From Lineus longissimus (taxonomy: Eukaryota > Nemertea > Pilidiophora > Heteronemertea > Lineidae): a DNA stretch of 64,000 nucleotides. The stretch's first letter is position 1. Every line of letters starts with the position of its first letter. The position numbers and the translations under genes are program-made. The stretch covers positions 10,235,501-10,299,500 of the forward strand of contig NC_088310.1 of the NCBI RefSeq assembly GCF_910592395.1. The letters are read 5' to 3'. The notes under the pieces were generated by a model. That model was not told where the DNA came from, made no database searches, and was given only the letters and a program-made list of their open reading frames with translations. Shown one piece after another: positions 1 to 11,094 of the stretch.

Positions 1-87
1 CATCGGTATATGCAATCAATCGATCAATTACACTTTGCATTATTATTGAGGCCTATAGGTTTGATAATTAAGATTTATCAATTGATA

Positions 88-1113
88 GGTTTATGCCTGT
101 TTCGCCTATTCCTGTTTCGCCTACAACATTCCTGTTTCGCCTATTCCTGTTTCGCCTATTCCTGTTTCGCCTATTCCTGTTCCGCCTATTCCTGTTTCGC
201 CTATTCCTGTTTGGCATATTTCCGGTTTGGCCTATTTCCTGTTTCGCCTATTCCTGTTTCGCCTACTTCCTGTTTCGCCTACTTTCCAGTACCCCTACAA
301 TAAATCGACTCTCCCACGGGGAACCTTAGGGATGCATGTCCATTTTATGGGGAAAATGTGAGGGGACAATTGGATGATGTTAACGATGTGATGACAATTT
401 GACTAATCAAATGCCATCAACTTTGTTAACAAACCATGCCATGACCATATTGAAAGAGTCACCTTGAAACCGGGGACAGTCCGGGACTTATTTGACCATA
501 GGACCATACTGACACACAGTAAAAACTATAGATTAAGTAGAGTAAAGCAGTCGTTTATTTTAAAAAAACAGGAATTCATGAGTTTTTGATAAAAATACAT
601 AATACTGTACATTCTCATAATTATTTGATCAAAATCAGCTGTAAAACCCATGTCATAATATACATGTAGGTACAGCACATATCAAGTCAAACAAGGTTGA
701 AAATACATATCATGATATATGATTTCACGTGCAGCTTATGACGACATCGTCATTCATCAGACCAATTATTGTCGCACCAAAGGGCATAGTACAATGACAA
801 ATAGAACAAAACTAAAGGATTATCATTCGAATTAGTGAATTCTTTAGGACAGTACATATCCACGTACATGTACTATCAATATGAACCACTTATAAATCTT
901 GCTCTTCGACTATAGTAAGGGACGGTTCATATTCCTACGTCTGTGGGCGAGGTTAGCAATACATTTGAATAGGCGAAACAGGAATAGGCGAAACAGGAAT
1001 TAGGCGAAACAGGAAGTAGGCCAATCAGGAATAGGCGAATAAGGAATTAGGCGAAACAGGAATAGGCGTAACAGGAATAGGCGGAACAGGAATAGGCGAA
1101 ACAGGAATACACC
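88..1113. mobile_element. TU/foldback-like element, copy A
   Basis: Both ends consist of tandem arrays of a 15-bp unit (CCTGTTTCGCCTATT on the left from about 95 to 285, its complement on the right from about 972 to 1110), so the termini form an inverted repeat made of a minisatellite. The outermost bases are GGTTTATGCCTG and, read inward from the right, GGTGTATTCCTG. The flanks carry an 8-bp target duplication with one mismatch (AATTGATA at 80-87, AATTGATG at 1114-1121). No protein is encoded; open frames in the arrays are repeat artefacts. Drosophila FB and sea-urchin TU elements have this architecture. A second copy lies at 41607-42619. Confidence 0.75.
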
Positions 1114-1688
1114 AATTGATGAGGACAAGCCATAATATTATCTGATAACAACCGCAGAAGTAGATCATTGCGTTTTGTAAACTCTTATTTCATCGCATAA
1201 TAACGTGTGACCAAAGCCTTAGGGAAATCGAGTTGATAAATTTAAGACCTATCAATTGAAAATTGAATTAATCCTATGAGATAAGATATTCCAAACAACC
1301 GAAATGCTATTTAATCGACAACAACAAAAAGTCATTATTTGTGAACCCTACACACTCTATCAGTGTGTTAAAGGACCATTGGCATTATTAAGGGCAATAT
1401 TACCCGGCCAGCTGTCGACTGCCCAGTCACCTCCTATGCTACATAAGTAGTTGCTTTCAACAAATTACAAAAAAGGAAAATTTCAAAATCTGACGAAATT
1501 ATCGCGCTTTTCCGACGTTGACTCCGATTCGACCCGATTTTGGTCTCCACGCAATAACTCTCACATGGAACGATGCACTAGTAAGGCGATTCCTGGAGCC
1601 ATGAACTACCCCTTGACGTCATGGTACTGATATTGATTTTTCCGACGTCGCACTGATGGGGCTTGATGACCCCGCAACCACGGGTTAT
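1114..1688. other. no gene recognised
   Basis: AT-rich sequence between the foldback element and a short related repeat array. I see no supported exon, RNA gene or element boundary here. Confidence 0.5.
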
Positions 1689-1775
1689 GCCACATTCGCC
1701 TAATCCTTTCTCGCCTAATCCACATTCGCCTAAAAAAGTCCACATTCGCCTATTCCACGTTCGCCTAATCCACAT
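1689..1775. repeat. short 15-bp array related to the foldback termini
   Basis: Five to six units of about 15 bp (CCACATTCGCCTAAT and variants) in tandem. The core TTCGCCTA is shared with the unit at the ends of the foldback elements, but the first half differs (CCACA instead of CCTGT). No inverted partner array lies within about 600 bp upstream, so this may be a solitary or decayed terminus of a related subfamily. Confidence 0.6.
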
Positions 1776-4080
1776 ATATTTCCAAATCTGTGATCAATTT
1801 AAAATTTTGCGATAAAAGCAAGATCACTGTCCACACAAACTGACCACCACATTTCTATTTGCTCATGTGTTAGCGACAATACTACGCTGCAGTAATATAT
1901 ATTGCCTAGCACAAATCGAGGAGTCAATGTAAAGTCTTTATATAGTTGGTCCGCTCTGAGGGGTCCTAATAAATCCATCTTGTTAGGTCCAACTTTTTGT
2001 TGACCCAAGGGCTTATCTGAAAACAGGTCTTGGGGCAAACCATGCTTTGTCAACAAAATACCTTTTGCTTTGTGGTTATAAATGACGATTGTCAGATTAA
2101 TTTTGTTCCATTCTTGGTTGTCGAGCAAGGGATTAGCCTCCGGTTGGCCATATAATGTGTTGGTCTTAATAAATCAGTATCAACAAAGTTAATTCTGCTT
2201 GTATTTTAAAGAAAGGATTGCACAACGAGACGCTCGTGTGGTAGCACTTACGCGTAATCCCTAGTAAGCATGGTAATCAGCGACGGCACGTGGCTCGTTG
2301 CGCATCACCTAAACACTGTGACACAAATTTAAAAACGGCCGCCCAGCAGCCGGACAAATCATCTATAGCGTGATCAACGTTTTTTTCCACAATTATGCGC
2401 ACAAAATGTCCATATTATTAGCAGGAATGGCAGGGCTCGCGAGGCATATCGCAAAAGTTATTGCCAGTCATGCCAATGGCAGATGATGATTGTAAGCTTG
2501 TAAGCAACAGTGGGATGAATATTGTTTCCACTCGTTGGAATATTATTATTTTGCAGAGTGCCGCGAATATGCCCGAAAATGAATTGTCTTTTTTAATCAT
2601 CAATAGAAATCCCTGGTGCAGATAGTGCATGTTACTTCAAAGGTAACCCTCTCAGGGTAGGATGACGGACTATTTTTCTATCAAGACGCACGATCTTCAA
2701 AATATCAGTGAGCTATTAAACGCGCAAAAAAGGGTCCGACATGTCCGAAGGAGGTGTGATGTCATAAAAATAAATGTGCGTGTTGAGGTGTTTAAAGTCT
2801 GCGCAATGCAGTTCGCGTTTACAATAATATCTGGTTGACATGCCTGAGCTGCTCAATTCCATTTGACTTTGTACAAGTTGTTGTTAACTGCCATGTTGGG
2901 AATTTCACATTTATCAGTGAGAACTGTTAGAACGGATGTGACCGGCTTCGAGTTCGAATTCGAAGACCTTTATGCATTATTACTTTAATTTAAACTAAAA
3001 TAATTCATTGCTTATACATCAAACACACACATATTGCCTGAAAGAATATATATTGACACAATCTTCTTCTTCTTATGATTTTTCAATGGATGAAAACGGC
3101 TTTTGTCTAATAAGCAAGAACCTAGTTCATACCGTTTTGAAAATAAATAAAATTAAAAGCGTTGGTTATGTGGGGGTACATTTGTTGCACGTTTTGTCAA
3201 CGTTGAAGGTTGTTGTGACAACCAATGTTACGAGGGTAACAAGCGGACATTTACTCGGGACATGCCGTTTTCGAAACTACCTGTGAGAAAAACGATAGAA
3301 AACGATACTTTTCGAGTCCTTTTGTATTCCACCGCACCTAATTGCGATAACATTCGAGTCTTTTCGATACTTTTAGACCCCTACCTGCGGTTTAAATATT
3401 ATTCCAGTTCTGCAATACGTTATAGGTGTCGCAAACCCACATTCTTATCACAACTGGAATAATTGCTCGTTCTGAATACCTCTCGAACTCTGTCGAAAAA
3501 AATCGAAAATACTTCTCAGGCAAAAGCATTAAAATTTTCGGTCATTTACGATCGTTTTCGGTAATATTCGACAGGGATTAGACCAGCAATCACGATAGAA
3601 TTAACTGTTTCGATTTTCTTCGAAACTTTCCGAGTTCTTGCCAAGCATGGCTTGCCAAGGCCGGGTCGAATTCCGTAAGATTTCCGAGAGACGGTTTAAT
3701 GACCGTGAAGCATTTCGAGTGATTTTCGAGTGATTTCGAGACCGATGCAGATTCCGAGAGTTTTCCGACAGAAAAACGAGAGTTGCTGTTCATAGTGTCA
3801 TAGACAAAAACCCCCACCAAATACCTGCTTTCTACGACAAAGATAAACACCCGAAACTTCAGAACCATACAGAAGTTGTGTTTTTATTAAAAGATTAAAT
3901 AAACTGAGGAGTGCCTTTACTTGTGTACCCTGATAAATGTTAAAATGTTTATTCAACTGGAAAACTGCCTGCTTTGCTTTGCTTGTTAATGTTTGCTCTG
4001 CTTTCTTAAGGGATCCATTGCAAGAACAATAACAAGATACTTAACAGATTCAACAAGATCAACGTCCGCATCACCAACTC
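1776..4080. other. no gene recognised
   Basis: No exon with convincing splice sites and no intact element. About 3285-3790 is unusually rich in TTTTCGA/TCGAAA motifs on both strands and may be a decayed repeat, but I could not place ends. Confidence 0.5.
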
Positions 4081-4210
4081 TGAGGGAAAGACCCTTCTTA
4101 AACCTTTTAGATCAGTGGCGTAGTGGTTAGAGCACCGGGCTCATAATCAGGAGGTCGTGGGTTCGATTCTCGGAAGGGTCACTACTGTTTCGTCTTCTTT
4201 GAGCAAGGCA
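4081..4210 (+). repeat. tRNA-Met-like sequence, probably a tRNA-derived SINE head
   Basis: Contains an A-box-like TGGCGTAGTGGTTAGAG, a CAT anticodon at 4142-4144 in a nearly paired stem, and a B-box-like GGGTTCGATTC. The bases directly before the D-arm do not pair with the 3' acceptor strand AAGGGTC (4174-4180). A perfect 7-bp partner GACCCTT sits about 20 nt further upstream (4090-4096). A functional tRNA is therefore unlikely. It is followed by TTTGAGCAAGGCATTT, a phrase seen in the bodies of several animal SINEs (from memory). No CCA or clear poly-T terminator was seen. Confidence 0.5.
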
Positions 4211-4484
4211 TTTATGACGTTTATAGAAATTAAAAGTGCCCGTCTATAGGTTTTCAAGATTCGTAGATATTTTTCGTGCGAGAATAGACATCAAAATATT
4301 GTGTACTACAGGGTGACTCAAAAAAGTATACCCTCCTTGACTCATCGATTAATCGATTATATGTTAACTACCAAATTTTAGTTTAAGTATAGTATGTCAT
4401 TAGAAAGAGCTGGAATCCTAAACATGCATTTATTCATTTTTTTCGGGTGAGTCATTATGGTTATTTGACGAAGAGTAATAGTGT

Positions 4485-4915
4485 CACGGTTTGGGTTTGT
4501 AGCGATAGCATCAAAATTAAGAGTCAGTGGTTGGGGTTAGCCTTAACATGAAAAGTATGGGTAATGGTTGACGTTAGCAATAGCATCAAAATCAAAGGTC
4601 ATGGTTGGGGTTAGCTATGGCATATGAGAAGGTAGGGCCAATGTTGGGGTAAGCTACAGCATGAAGAGACTGAGTTAATTGTTAGGGTCAGCAAAAGCAT
4701 CAAAAGAAAATGTCATAGTTGGTATAGCTATAGTATTATGAGAAGGAAGGGTCATGGTTGAGTTTAGCAATAGCAAGAAAAGGATGGGTAATGGTTGGGG
4801 TAAACAACGGCATCAAAATCAAAGGTCATGGTTGGAGTTAGCTCTAGCAAATCAGAAGGCAGGGTCATGGTGGGATTTAGCTATAGCACGAAATGACTGG
4901 GTAATGGTTGTCAGA
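4485..4915. repeat. degenerate tandem repeat with GGTTGGGGTTAGC motifs
   Basis: Loose repetition of phrases such as GGTCATGGTTGGGGTTAGC, AGCAATAGCATCAAAATC and GAGAAGGTAGGG over about 430 bp, with alternating spacers. The motif resembles a minisatellite; copies are diverged and the period is irregular. The open frame at 4754-4975 is a repeat artefact. Confidence 0.6.
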
Positions 4916-4925
4916 AGGACTTATG

Positions 4926-5122
4926 GACTGTACCATCAAGATGGTTTGAGGTTCCACTCCATCGCTCCGGGGTAAGCGTCTCAGAAGGACTTACTGAGAG
5001 TCCAATGGTGGGGGGGGGGGGGCTTCCCCCAATGCACTGGCTAAAATATGTCAAAAGGACGGGGTTTGGGGGCTTCCCCATGTCAACAGTTGTGTGAGTT
5101 TACTAGAGCTTTCACTTTACAT
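4926..5122 (+). repeat. G-rich dispersed repeat, copy 1
   Basis: Homologous in the same orientation to 20032-20242. Shared blocks include CCAATGCACTGGCTAAAA, a run of G before GCTTCCCCC, and CTTTACATA at the end. It also resembles the C-rich head of the TTAA element (CCCCCAATGCACTGG is close to the reverse complement of CCAGTGCGTTGGGGG there), so these may be fragments of the same broad family. Non-coding. Confidence 0.65.
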
Positions 5123-7643
5123 ATCATTGTGATGCAAAGGTAAACCTGTCCAGTACCTTTACCCACCGGAATAATATCGAGTTGAATTGTCATCAATTGC
5201 TCCCAGCAGCAGTGTTTCACAAAATAACCTTGCATCTTTCTACTGCATGGTTAGGAATCCAATGCCCGTGCTTGTAGTGGCCGTTATACCGAGGGAAGTT
5301 CGTTTTGAAATCATACTAGTATTTGTGAATGAATTTTCATGATTATTGGTCTGCCGTTTTACATTTCTCGTTCTGAAAGGGTGAATGCGTTAGACTGGAT
5401 CTTCATTGATACGTTTCATGATGATTTTTCTTTCAAATGTTGTTAACTATGAAGCGCAGAAGCACCCAGGGTCCGAATGTTTAATGGCACAAAGGACGCG
5501 TTATCCCTAACAGTTATGTTAGGCATCATTAAGGACGTTATCTTTGCAGTTAATCCCATTAAAATCTAACGACTCCGTTAAAGTTACCCTTGTTTTGAAC
5601 ATCCCAGCCCCGGAGAACCAATATTCTTAATTCCGAGCATTACGCCGTCTCGAGCATCTCTTGTTCCTCATGTTCCAGGGTTCTGAATTTACCCGAAATA
5701 TTCCGTAGCCAAAAATCGCTCTCCCGGCAAGCGTGTACTGATGAACTGATGTTATTTGGGTATACAAATACTGGGCCTGCTGTTCAAGGCGCTGCGTTCA
5801 AGCAGCAGATATAACCGCCAGACCGTTAACCACGTAAAATAGACAACCCAATAAAAGGTTATCGTCTTAATTCAGCATACTAAATGGAGGTTGGCACATC
5901 TCTGCCTATCAATATTCGCATCAATTTGATAATTACCCAAAAAAAGTCACCGGCTTGCAGTTGTTGAATTAATGTTATGAATATATATCCCATTATTTTG
6001 TAATAAACCAACTTGCATGATCAAGGCAGTCATCCACACGAACTTTCTCAAACGTGTGAGTTTGTATTTCCGACTAATTGACAATTTGGAAAAGCAAGGC
6101 TATATCAGCACCCGGTAAGTAAGATAGGGTCTATGATTAGAACTTGTGAAACAAGGTTTGCTTCTCAGATCAGCCCAGTCGATGCTACATGTAAGTGAAC
6201 TCCCACATAATCAGAAACTTAGAGACATTGAGGACGAGTTAAGGGACAAATATCAGCCGATCGAGTAAGAAGGAAAACATGTAAAGATGTGGTCTTTTTG
6301 GTGGGAGGGGTGGAGGGACTCGATCGGCTACTATTGGGTTTGCTAAACTCGCGAAAAAAAACAACAAACAGACAATTATGGATTTAGTTGGTGTAAAACA
6401 TGTTTCACCATGTGGCCACATACATTCCGTACACGTTCAGCTAATTTTTAAAGTGAGTAAATTCGATCACTTAATGGCTGTTTTCTTGTATTTTCATTAA
6501 TTTTATTGGTCAAACTAGTAGGCCCACCCAAGAGCCCTCAGCTACCTAAACTCACCATCCTGCCATGCCTGCAGGGTGATAATATTATCAGCAGTCTCGG
6601 TTGATAACTGAAGGAATACATTTTTGGAAAAGAATGCAGTGAGAGGGTTCATGATTTATCAACAATGTTATTTTTGCTCGGACAAACCATGTGCTCTTGT
6701 TTACGTATCTTGCTAAGAACAGTCCTATCCGCTGGGCACTGATGTACGGTCTCCAATCAAAGTCAAAGTTATCTTATTCGTAGTACGCGATTTCACTCAG
6801 GCATAACTGCAGGGTGTATTCTTGGTGATTACTCTTGCATTATTTGCAGGCAGCCGGGGCAACAGCTTTTTAAGTAATCATCCGCCATCCGTTCCATATG
6901 CCAGATTAACTACGAATACGCGACCAAAAATAATTTTGTCTTTGATCGGTCACCGTGTGAAGGTGCTGAGGGATGAAATTATTTTCAGGTCATTCAAGGC
7001 TTGCCATTCTCACAAAAATGAATGCATTAGTTGTTCAGATATTTGGATAGAAGTAATTTTTGGGTTTTGAATATGCACTGTTCTCAATTATTGTTCGAGG
7101 CGGGCTGCATATGTTATACCCGATCCTTAGGAAATTAGGTGTTCGCTTATTAAACATTCCAACTGGTGGAACACAACTTTATTTATTATATCGTTATGGT
7201 AACGTTTTTTCGTGGTGTATCGGTCCTACACACAACCTCCACGGTAGAGATATTTCGTCTCATTTAAGTTCAAGGCACGAAATAAATTCGTCCAATCAGA
7301 ACGTCGCTAGCATCCGATTCAAGGAATTTTGTAATGCTGTAGCAGCGATATCCTGCTGACGGACAAAAAAAGTACTATTTTCTCCGCGATCCGCACTGTA
7401 CTACATCTCGTACTATTTGGCACTTTTCTGGGCTCCGATTGGCCTGTGTGCCACCCAATAAACCGCGAGCACTCGAACAATGTGCTTCGTGCTATTGGGC
7501 CTACACACGTTAAATAGTCTTTTGCATTTATATGTAGTTGTGAAAGGGGCTGAATCTTGTTTGAAGTCTTCTTGCTGGAATAAAATCTGTCTATCATAAC
7601 CTGAAGTCCCTCTGATTTCAGAATTCGTAGTAAAAACGTGAAG
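5123..7643. other. no gene recognised; upstream region of the peptide gene
   Basis: No exon or element could be supported across this stretch. Immediately before the start codon at 7644 lies TCTGATTTCAG (about 7611-7620), which could be a 3' splice site for a 5'-UTR exon. No convincing TATA box was found for the downstream gene. Confidence 0.4.
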
Positions 7644-10600
7644 ATGCAACGACTCCCATTAATGCTATTCGGCATTTTGGTACACCTGGTAATCAGCCAA
7701 GTGTCGGCGGCAGGTATGTCATCAGTTCGTAAAGCGACTCGCAGACGCATAGTTTGCATGCAATATATCAATCGCTTGTCTGCAAGAGTCATTGCCAGAG
7801 TCAGTCGTCGGGACCTGCGATAAATGTAAAACCCAGGGATGACCGATTTGATGAGTGTGGTCTGATAATGATCGTTATAATAAAAAAAGACCCGGTGTAA
7901 TATATGTGAGTGTTTCTGTTTTTGAGTGTTTCCTCTCATTGTTTGGGAACGCTCAAAAATAGATTGACAAGTTTTTCTGTGTATCCCCCCTATTGAAAAG
8001 TCGTGGTCTCTCTAGCTGCCTATTGTTTGGAAACACTGACACATGGGGAACAACCACAGATGTTACACCGGCTTGACCTCTGCAGTCCAAAAGAGGCCTG
8101 TGTATTTCTTCTGGAATAGTGATTTGAAATGCCGAAGACTTTAAAATGAAAGTTATTCTAGGGTTCTATGGGTAGGGAAAATATCAGGTGATCTAAAAAG
8201 AAAAACTCATATAAAATTAAACTCCCGCTTTTTAAAGTACAATAAAAATGCAATAAAAATGAAATTATTGAAAATTTGCACTCTTGTGGCCACTGATATT
8301 ATCAAAGACAGATTACTTCAAAAAACCCACAGCTTAAAAATCAGATATATACCCTTTCTTTCGGCAGCTGTAGATCAGGCACCCGTCGACCGATTCGGAC
8401 GATTCTTGTACCACTGATTATGAGCTGCATTTGCTCTAAACTAGATAATCCCTCGTGCAAGCATGAATCATTTCGACCTACTGTGAGATGTGAGAGCCCC
8501 CTGTTGGCGGCTTTGTGTAACTTTACCTTGCATCCCTATATTGTCCCTTTGAACAATAGTTCCATCAGTTCATGCATGGAAGAAGAGGCTTTGGGTGGTA
8601 TCGCAGCAGGATGGTGAACCAATTCATCACTAAATGCAATTTGCATAGGTGACTACACGCAACGATTTTGACGGGCATTTCTTTTAGGCCGGGTCTATTT
8701 GGCAAGCCGCTCGCCGAACAGGCATCTTTTTTTGTTCTGTTTGGAGAGCCGCTTGCCAAACAGCACTAAAAAGCCACCCTGTTCGGCCAGCCGGGCTTGC
8801 CAAACAGGTAAAAAATCTACCCTGTTTGGCGAGCTGGAGACTTTATACTTTAATATTAATGAGTTCGGCTCTCCATTCAGGACAAGAAAAAGTCGCTGTT
8901 TGGTAAGCCGGGCTTGCCAAGTAGTCACTTCTTATCTTTTATTTGACATTACATGTACTTAAACATTAAGGGGAATATGAAAATAAAGTAGGAAAAGTTC
9001 ATGCATGGAAGAAGAGGCTTTGGGTGGTATCGCAGCAGGATGGTGGGCCAATTCATCACTAAATGCAATTTGCATAGGTGACTACCCGCAACGATTTTGA
9101 CGGGCATTTCTTTTATTTGACATTACATGTACTTAAACATTAAGGAGAATATCAAAATGAAGTAGGAAGAAATATAGATTAGGAAATGCATGCATTTTCA
9201 TCAGGATAGACACAGATCCTTTTGAGATTCTGGAAAAACATTTGGTCTTTAGCGAGCATATTTGACACAACATTTTGATTTTGGAGTATATCTAAAAGTA
9301 TATAAATGTGTTACTTAAAATTCAGAATTACGTAAAAAACAATTAGGACCTGTCGTCCAGTAATTAACATATAATACACTGGATATCTTGGTAGCCATAG
9401 TTGTTAACAACCCTGAACGTTCGGTGCCTTTTTTGACCAGCCGATATATGCTGCTGCTAATTTTGCCGATGTACCGTGAAACGATATCATACCAACGGTG
9501 CCTTCGTTCGTTTAACCTTAATACTCCTGCGTTTTGTCTCTCGCTCATAAATGAAGAGTAATTCGAGATATGGGGCTTACGTGACGTACAGTAGTGTCTG
9601 GGGACCGAGGAGGTAGTTGATAAAGCTTGGAATCGATGAAACCTTGGAACCAGTGATAAACCTTGGAATAGTCAGTACTAAACCGTAGAATCACTGTGCA
9701 AGTACCGTGTGAAATCGGGTGCGTTCCTTCCACGATTTATACCCTTCCAACTGCCAATCTCGTCCCAGCTGACTTTATTGATAGCAATTTGCCAGTAGTT
9801 CCAGAAACCACCTTTTTGTGGTGGATGACGTCATCATGGAATGCATTTAAAATGCGTTGTTTTCGTTAAAATATGAACTTATATTCATGACGGGCCGCAA
9901 TTGCAAATATCTAATGATTTCTTTTCAATGAAAGCAAAAGAAAGGTTTTGTGATTGTTTTGTATTCCATATACTAAAATAAAACGTTTTTATTAGAAGAA
10001 TCATTTTGTATATAATGCTCTGATTAAGCTTGGTAGATAGGACAAACATGCACACGGGAATCACTAAAAAATGTGTCCGCTTAGAACTGGTGACATCAGG
10101 GAAAGATATCTATATCCCTCGATGTGTACATGAAGATGTGCAAAATCGCTCACAGCGAAGGAATTTGTTCACATTTTTCATCTCCAAACCCGGCTAAAAC
10201 CTTCGGTAATAAATCTGCATCTACGTTTCTTGTCATGTTAAGATGATGTACGGATAAATGCCAGCCGGTACTGCATGATGTAGTCAATCTTCTCTGTATC
10301 ACCCTGTATGATCACACCGCTCCGTAGTGGAAATAGGCCCCGTGTGGTGGCGTAGTAAGCGGAGCGCTGATTGGTCCATATAATGGGTGTGTGGTGGGCG
10401 TTACGTGTCGCGCATGCCCATATTTGGGAGATCAGTAATGTACACTTGAGGCGAGGTATGACTGGGTTGTTCTAAAATATAGATTGTTGAATCGGATATG
10501 CGACTGATTTCTAAACTACCGTCAAATTCCGATCTGATCATGAAAAAATAATCTCCAAATATTGATTCGTAACCACCTTAGGTTCCAATCGCATTATTTC

Positions 10601-11019
10601 ATGTTTTTATGCATTTTTAGGACTGATTCCAAGGTTTATCACTGGTTCCAAGGTTTCACTGATTCCAAGCTTTATCAACTACCGACCGAGGATTCAATTA
10701 TGCGCTTTTGTTTATAAGGTAAAGATGCGCGTGTGCAGGTGCGTGTGCGTGACTGCAACTCCGGGACAAACGAGAAGTTAACAGAGTTCTCCTACAGATG
10801 GTGCATCGGGTTTGCATTCACGTGCATTAGTGTCGACTTAGCATTCTCTCAATACACTTCTCTTTTAATGCGTCCTTTTTTGATACATACATTCCAGAAC
10901 TAGAAGACGATGAAATAGATCATGCTTTCGAAGCATTCGTGAAAAGGCGCACCAACAAGCGTGGCTTCTGGGTTGAACCACGTAAACCGGACTTCAGTCT
11001 CTTGAAGAAGTGGAGATAG
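7644..11019 (+). CDS. secreted peptide precursor, two coding exons (7644-7713, 10898-11019)
   Basis: Exon 1 begins at ATG 7644 and encodes 23 residues of a signal peptide (basic MQR start, LMLFGILVHLV core, VSAA end), then a GTATGT donor in phase 1. The terminal exon follows a pyrimidine-rich acceptor ending TTCCAG at 10897 and joins in phase 1. The product is 63 residues: signal peptide, acidic segment (ELEDDEIDHAFEAF), basic KRR, then KR followed by an 18-residue basic, tryptophan-containing C-terminal peptide starting GFWVEP and ending KKWR, and a TAG stop. AATAAA lies 70 bp later. Signal peptide, acidic spacer and a dibasic site before a cationic peptide match neuropeptide and antimicrobial precursors. 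I recognise no named family. The 3.2-kb intron holds two element insertions. Missing internal phase-1 exons cannot be excluded. The C-terminal exon could instead belong to a longer protein. Confidence 0.55.
8568..9169. repeat. 174-bp tandem duplication, first copy interrupted
   Basis: The segment from 8997 to about 9169 (GTTCATGCATGGAAGAAGAG onward) is repeated almost base for base by 8568-8686 plus 8942-8996. The first copy is split by a 248-bp insertion (8687-8934). The few differences include GTGAACC against GTGGGCC and ACACGC against ACCCGC. Confidence 0.85.
8687..8934. mobile_element. foldback insertion of palindromic TTGGCAAGCC motifs
   Basis: A 248-bp insertion within one of two tandem 174-bp repeats, so its limits can be read against the uninterrupted copy. 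It is flanked by a perfect 7-bp target duplication, TCTTTTA (8680-8686 and 8935-8941). Inside, CTGTTTGGCAAGC-type motifs and their complements alternate at least four times, giving several strong hairpins; the ends carry an imperfect inverted repeat around TTGGCAAGCC. No coding capacity. The superfamily is not recognised. Confidence 0.7.
9612..10683. mobile_element. non-autonomous Mutator-like element with 9-bp TSD
   Basis: Terminal inverted repeats of about 75 bp start GGTAGTTGATAAAGCTTGG at 9612 and recur as the reverse complement ending at 10683. They contain the internal motif AACCTTGGAACCAGTGATAA. A perfect 9-bp target duplication GACCGAGGA lies at 9603-9611 and 10684-10692. A 9-bp duplication is typical of Mutator-like (MULE) transposons. 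The interior has no transposase ORF. The element sits in the intron of the peptide gene. Confidence 0.75.
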
Positions 11020-11088
11020 CGGCTGATTGGTGCTTCATGTAGCCTCCATCACGTCTCACGGATGCGCCACGGTACATGTAGAACAAGA

Positions 11089-11094
11089 AATAAA
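11089..11094 (+). terminator. polyadenylation signal AATAAA
   Basis: AATAAA 70 bp after the TAG of the peptide precursor gene. Its position is normal for a short 3' UTR and supports 10898-11019 as a true terminal exon. Confidence 0.55.

Noticed and set aside
10-329. Two overlapping open frames rich in FRLFLFRL or FAYSC repeats
   Set aside because: They are translations of the 15-bp terminal array of the foldback element; any frame through a 15-bp repeat stays open.
4111-4181. Functional tRNA-Met gene
   Set aside because: Acceptor stem cannot form with the adjacent bases, the T-stem has mismatches, and no poly-T terminator follows.
4754-4975. 73-codon open frame
   Set aside because: Lies within a degenerate tandem repeat and runs into the G-rich dispersed repeat; no domain or splice context.
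6239-6421. Minus-strand frame with a signal-like hydrophobic stretch (SIIVCLLFFFASLANP)
   Set aside because: The hydrophobic run comes from an A-rich tract on the plus strand; no donor follows and no partner exon was found.
7319-7939. 206-codon minus-strand frame
   Set aside because: Antisense to the signal-peptide exon of the peptide gene, with no recognisable domain or conserved motif.
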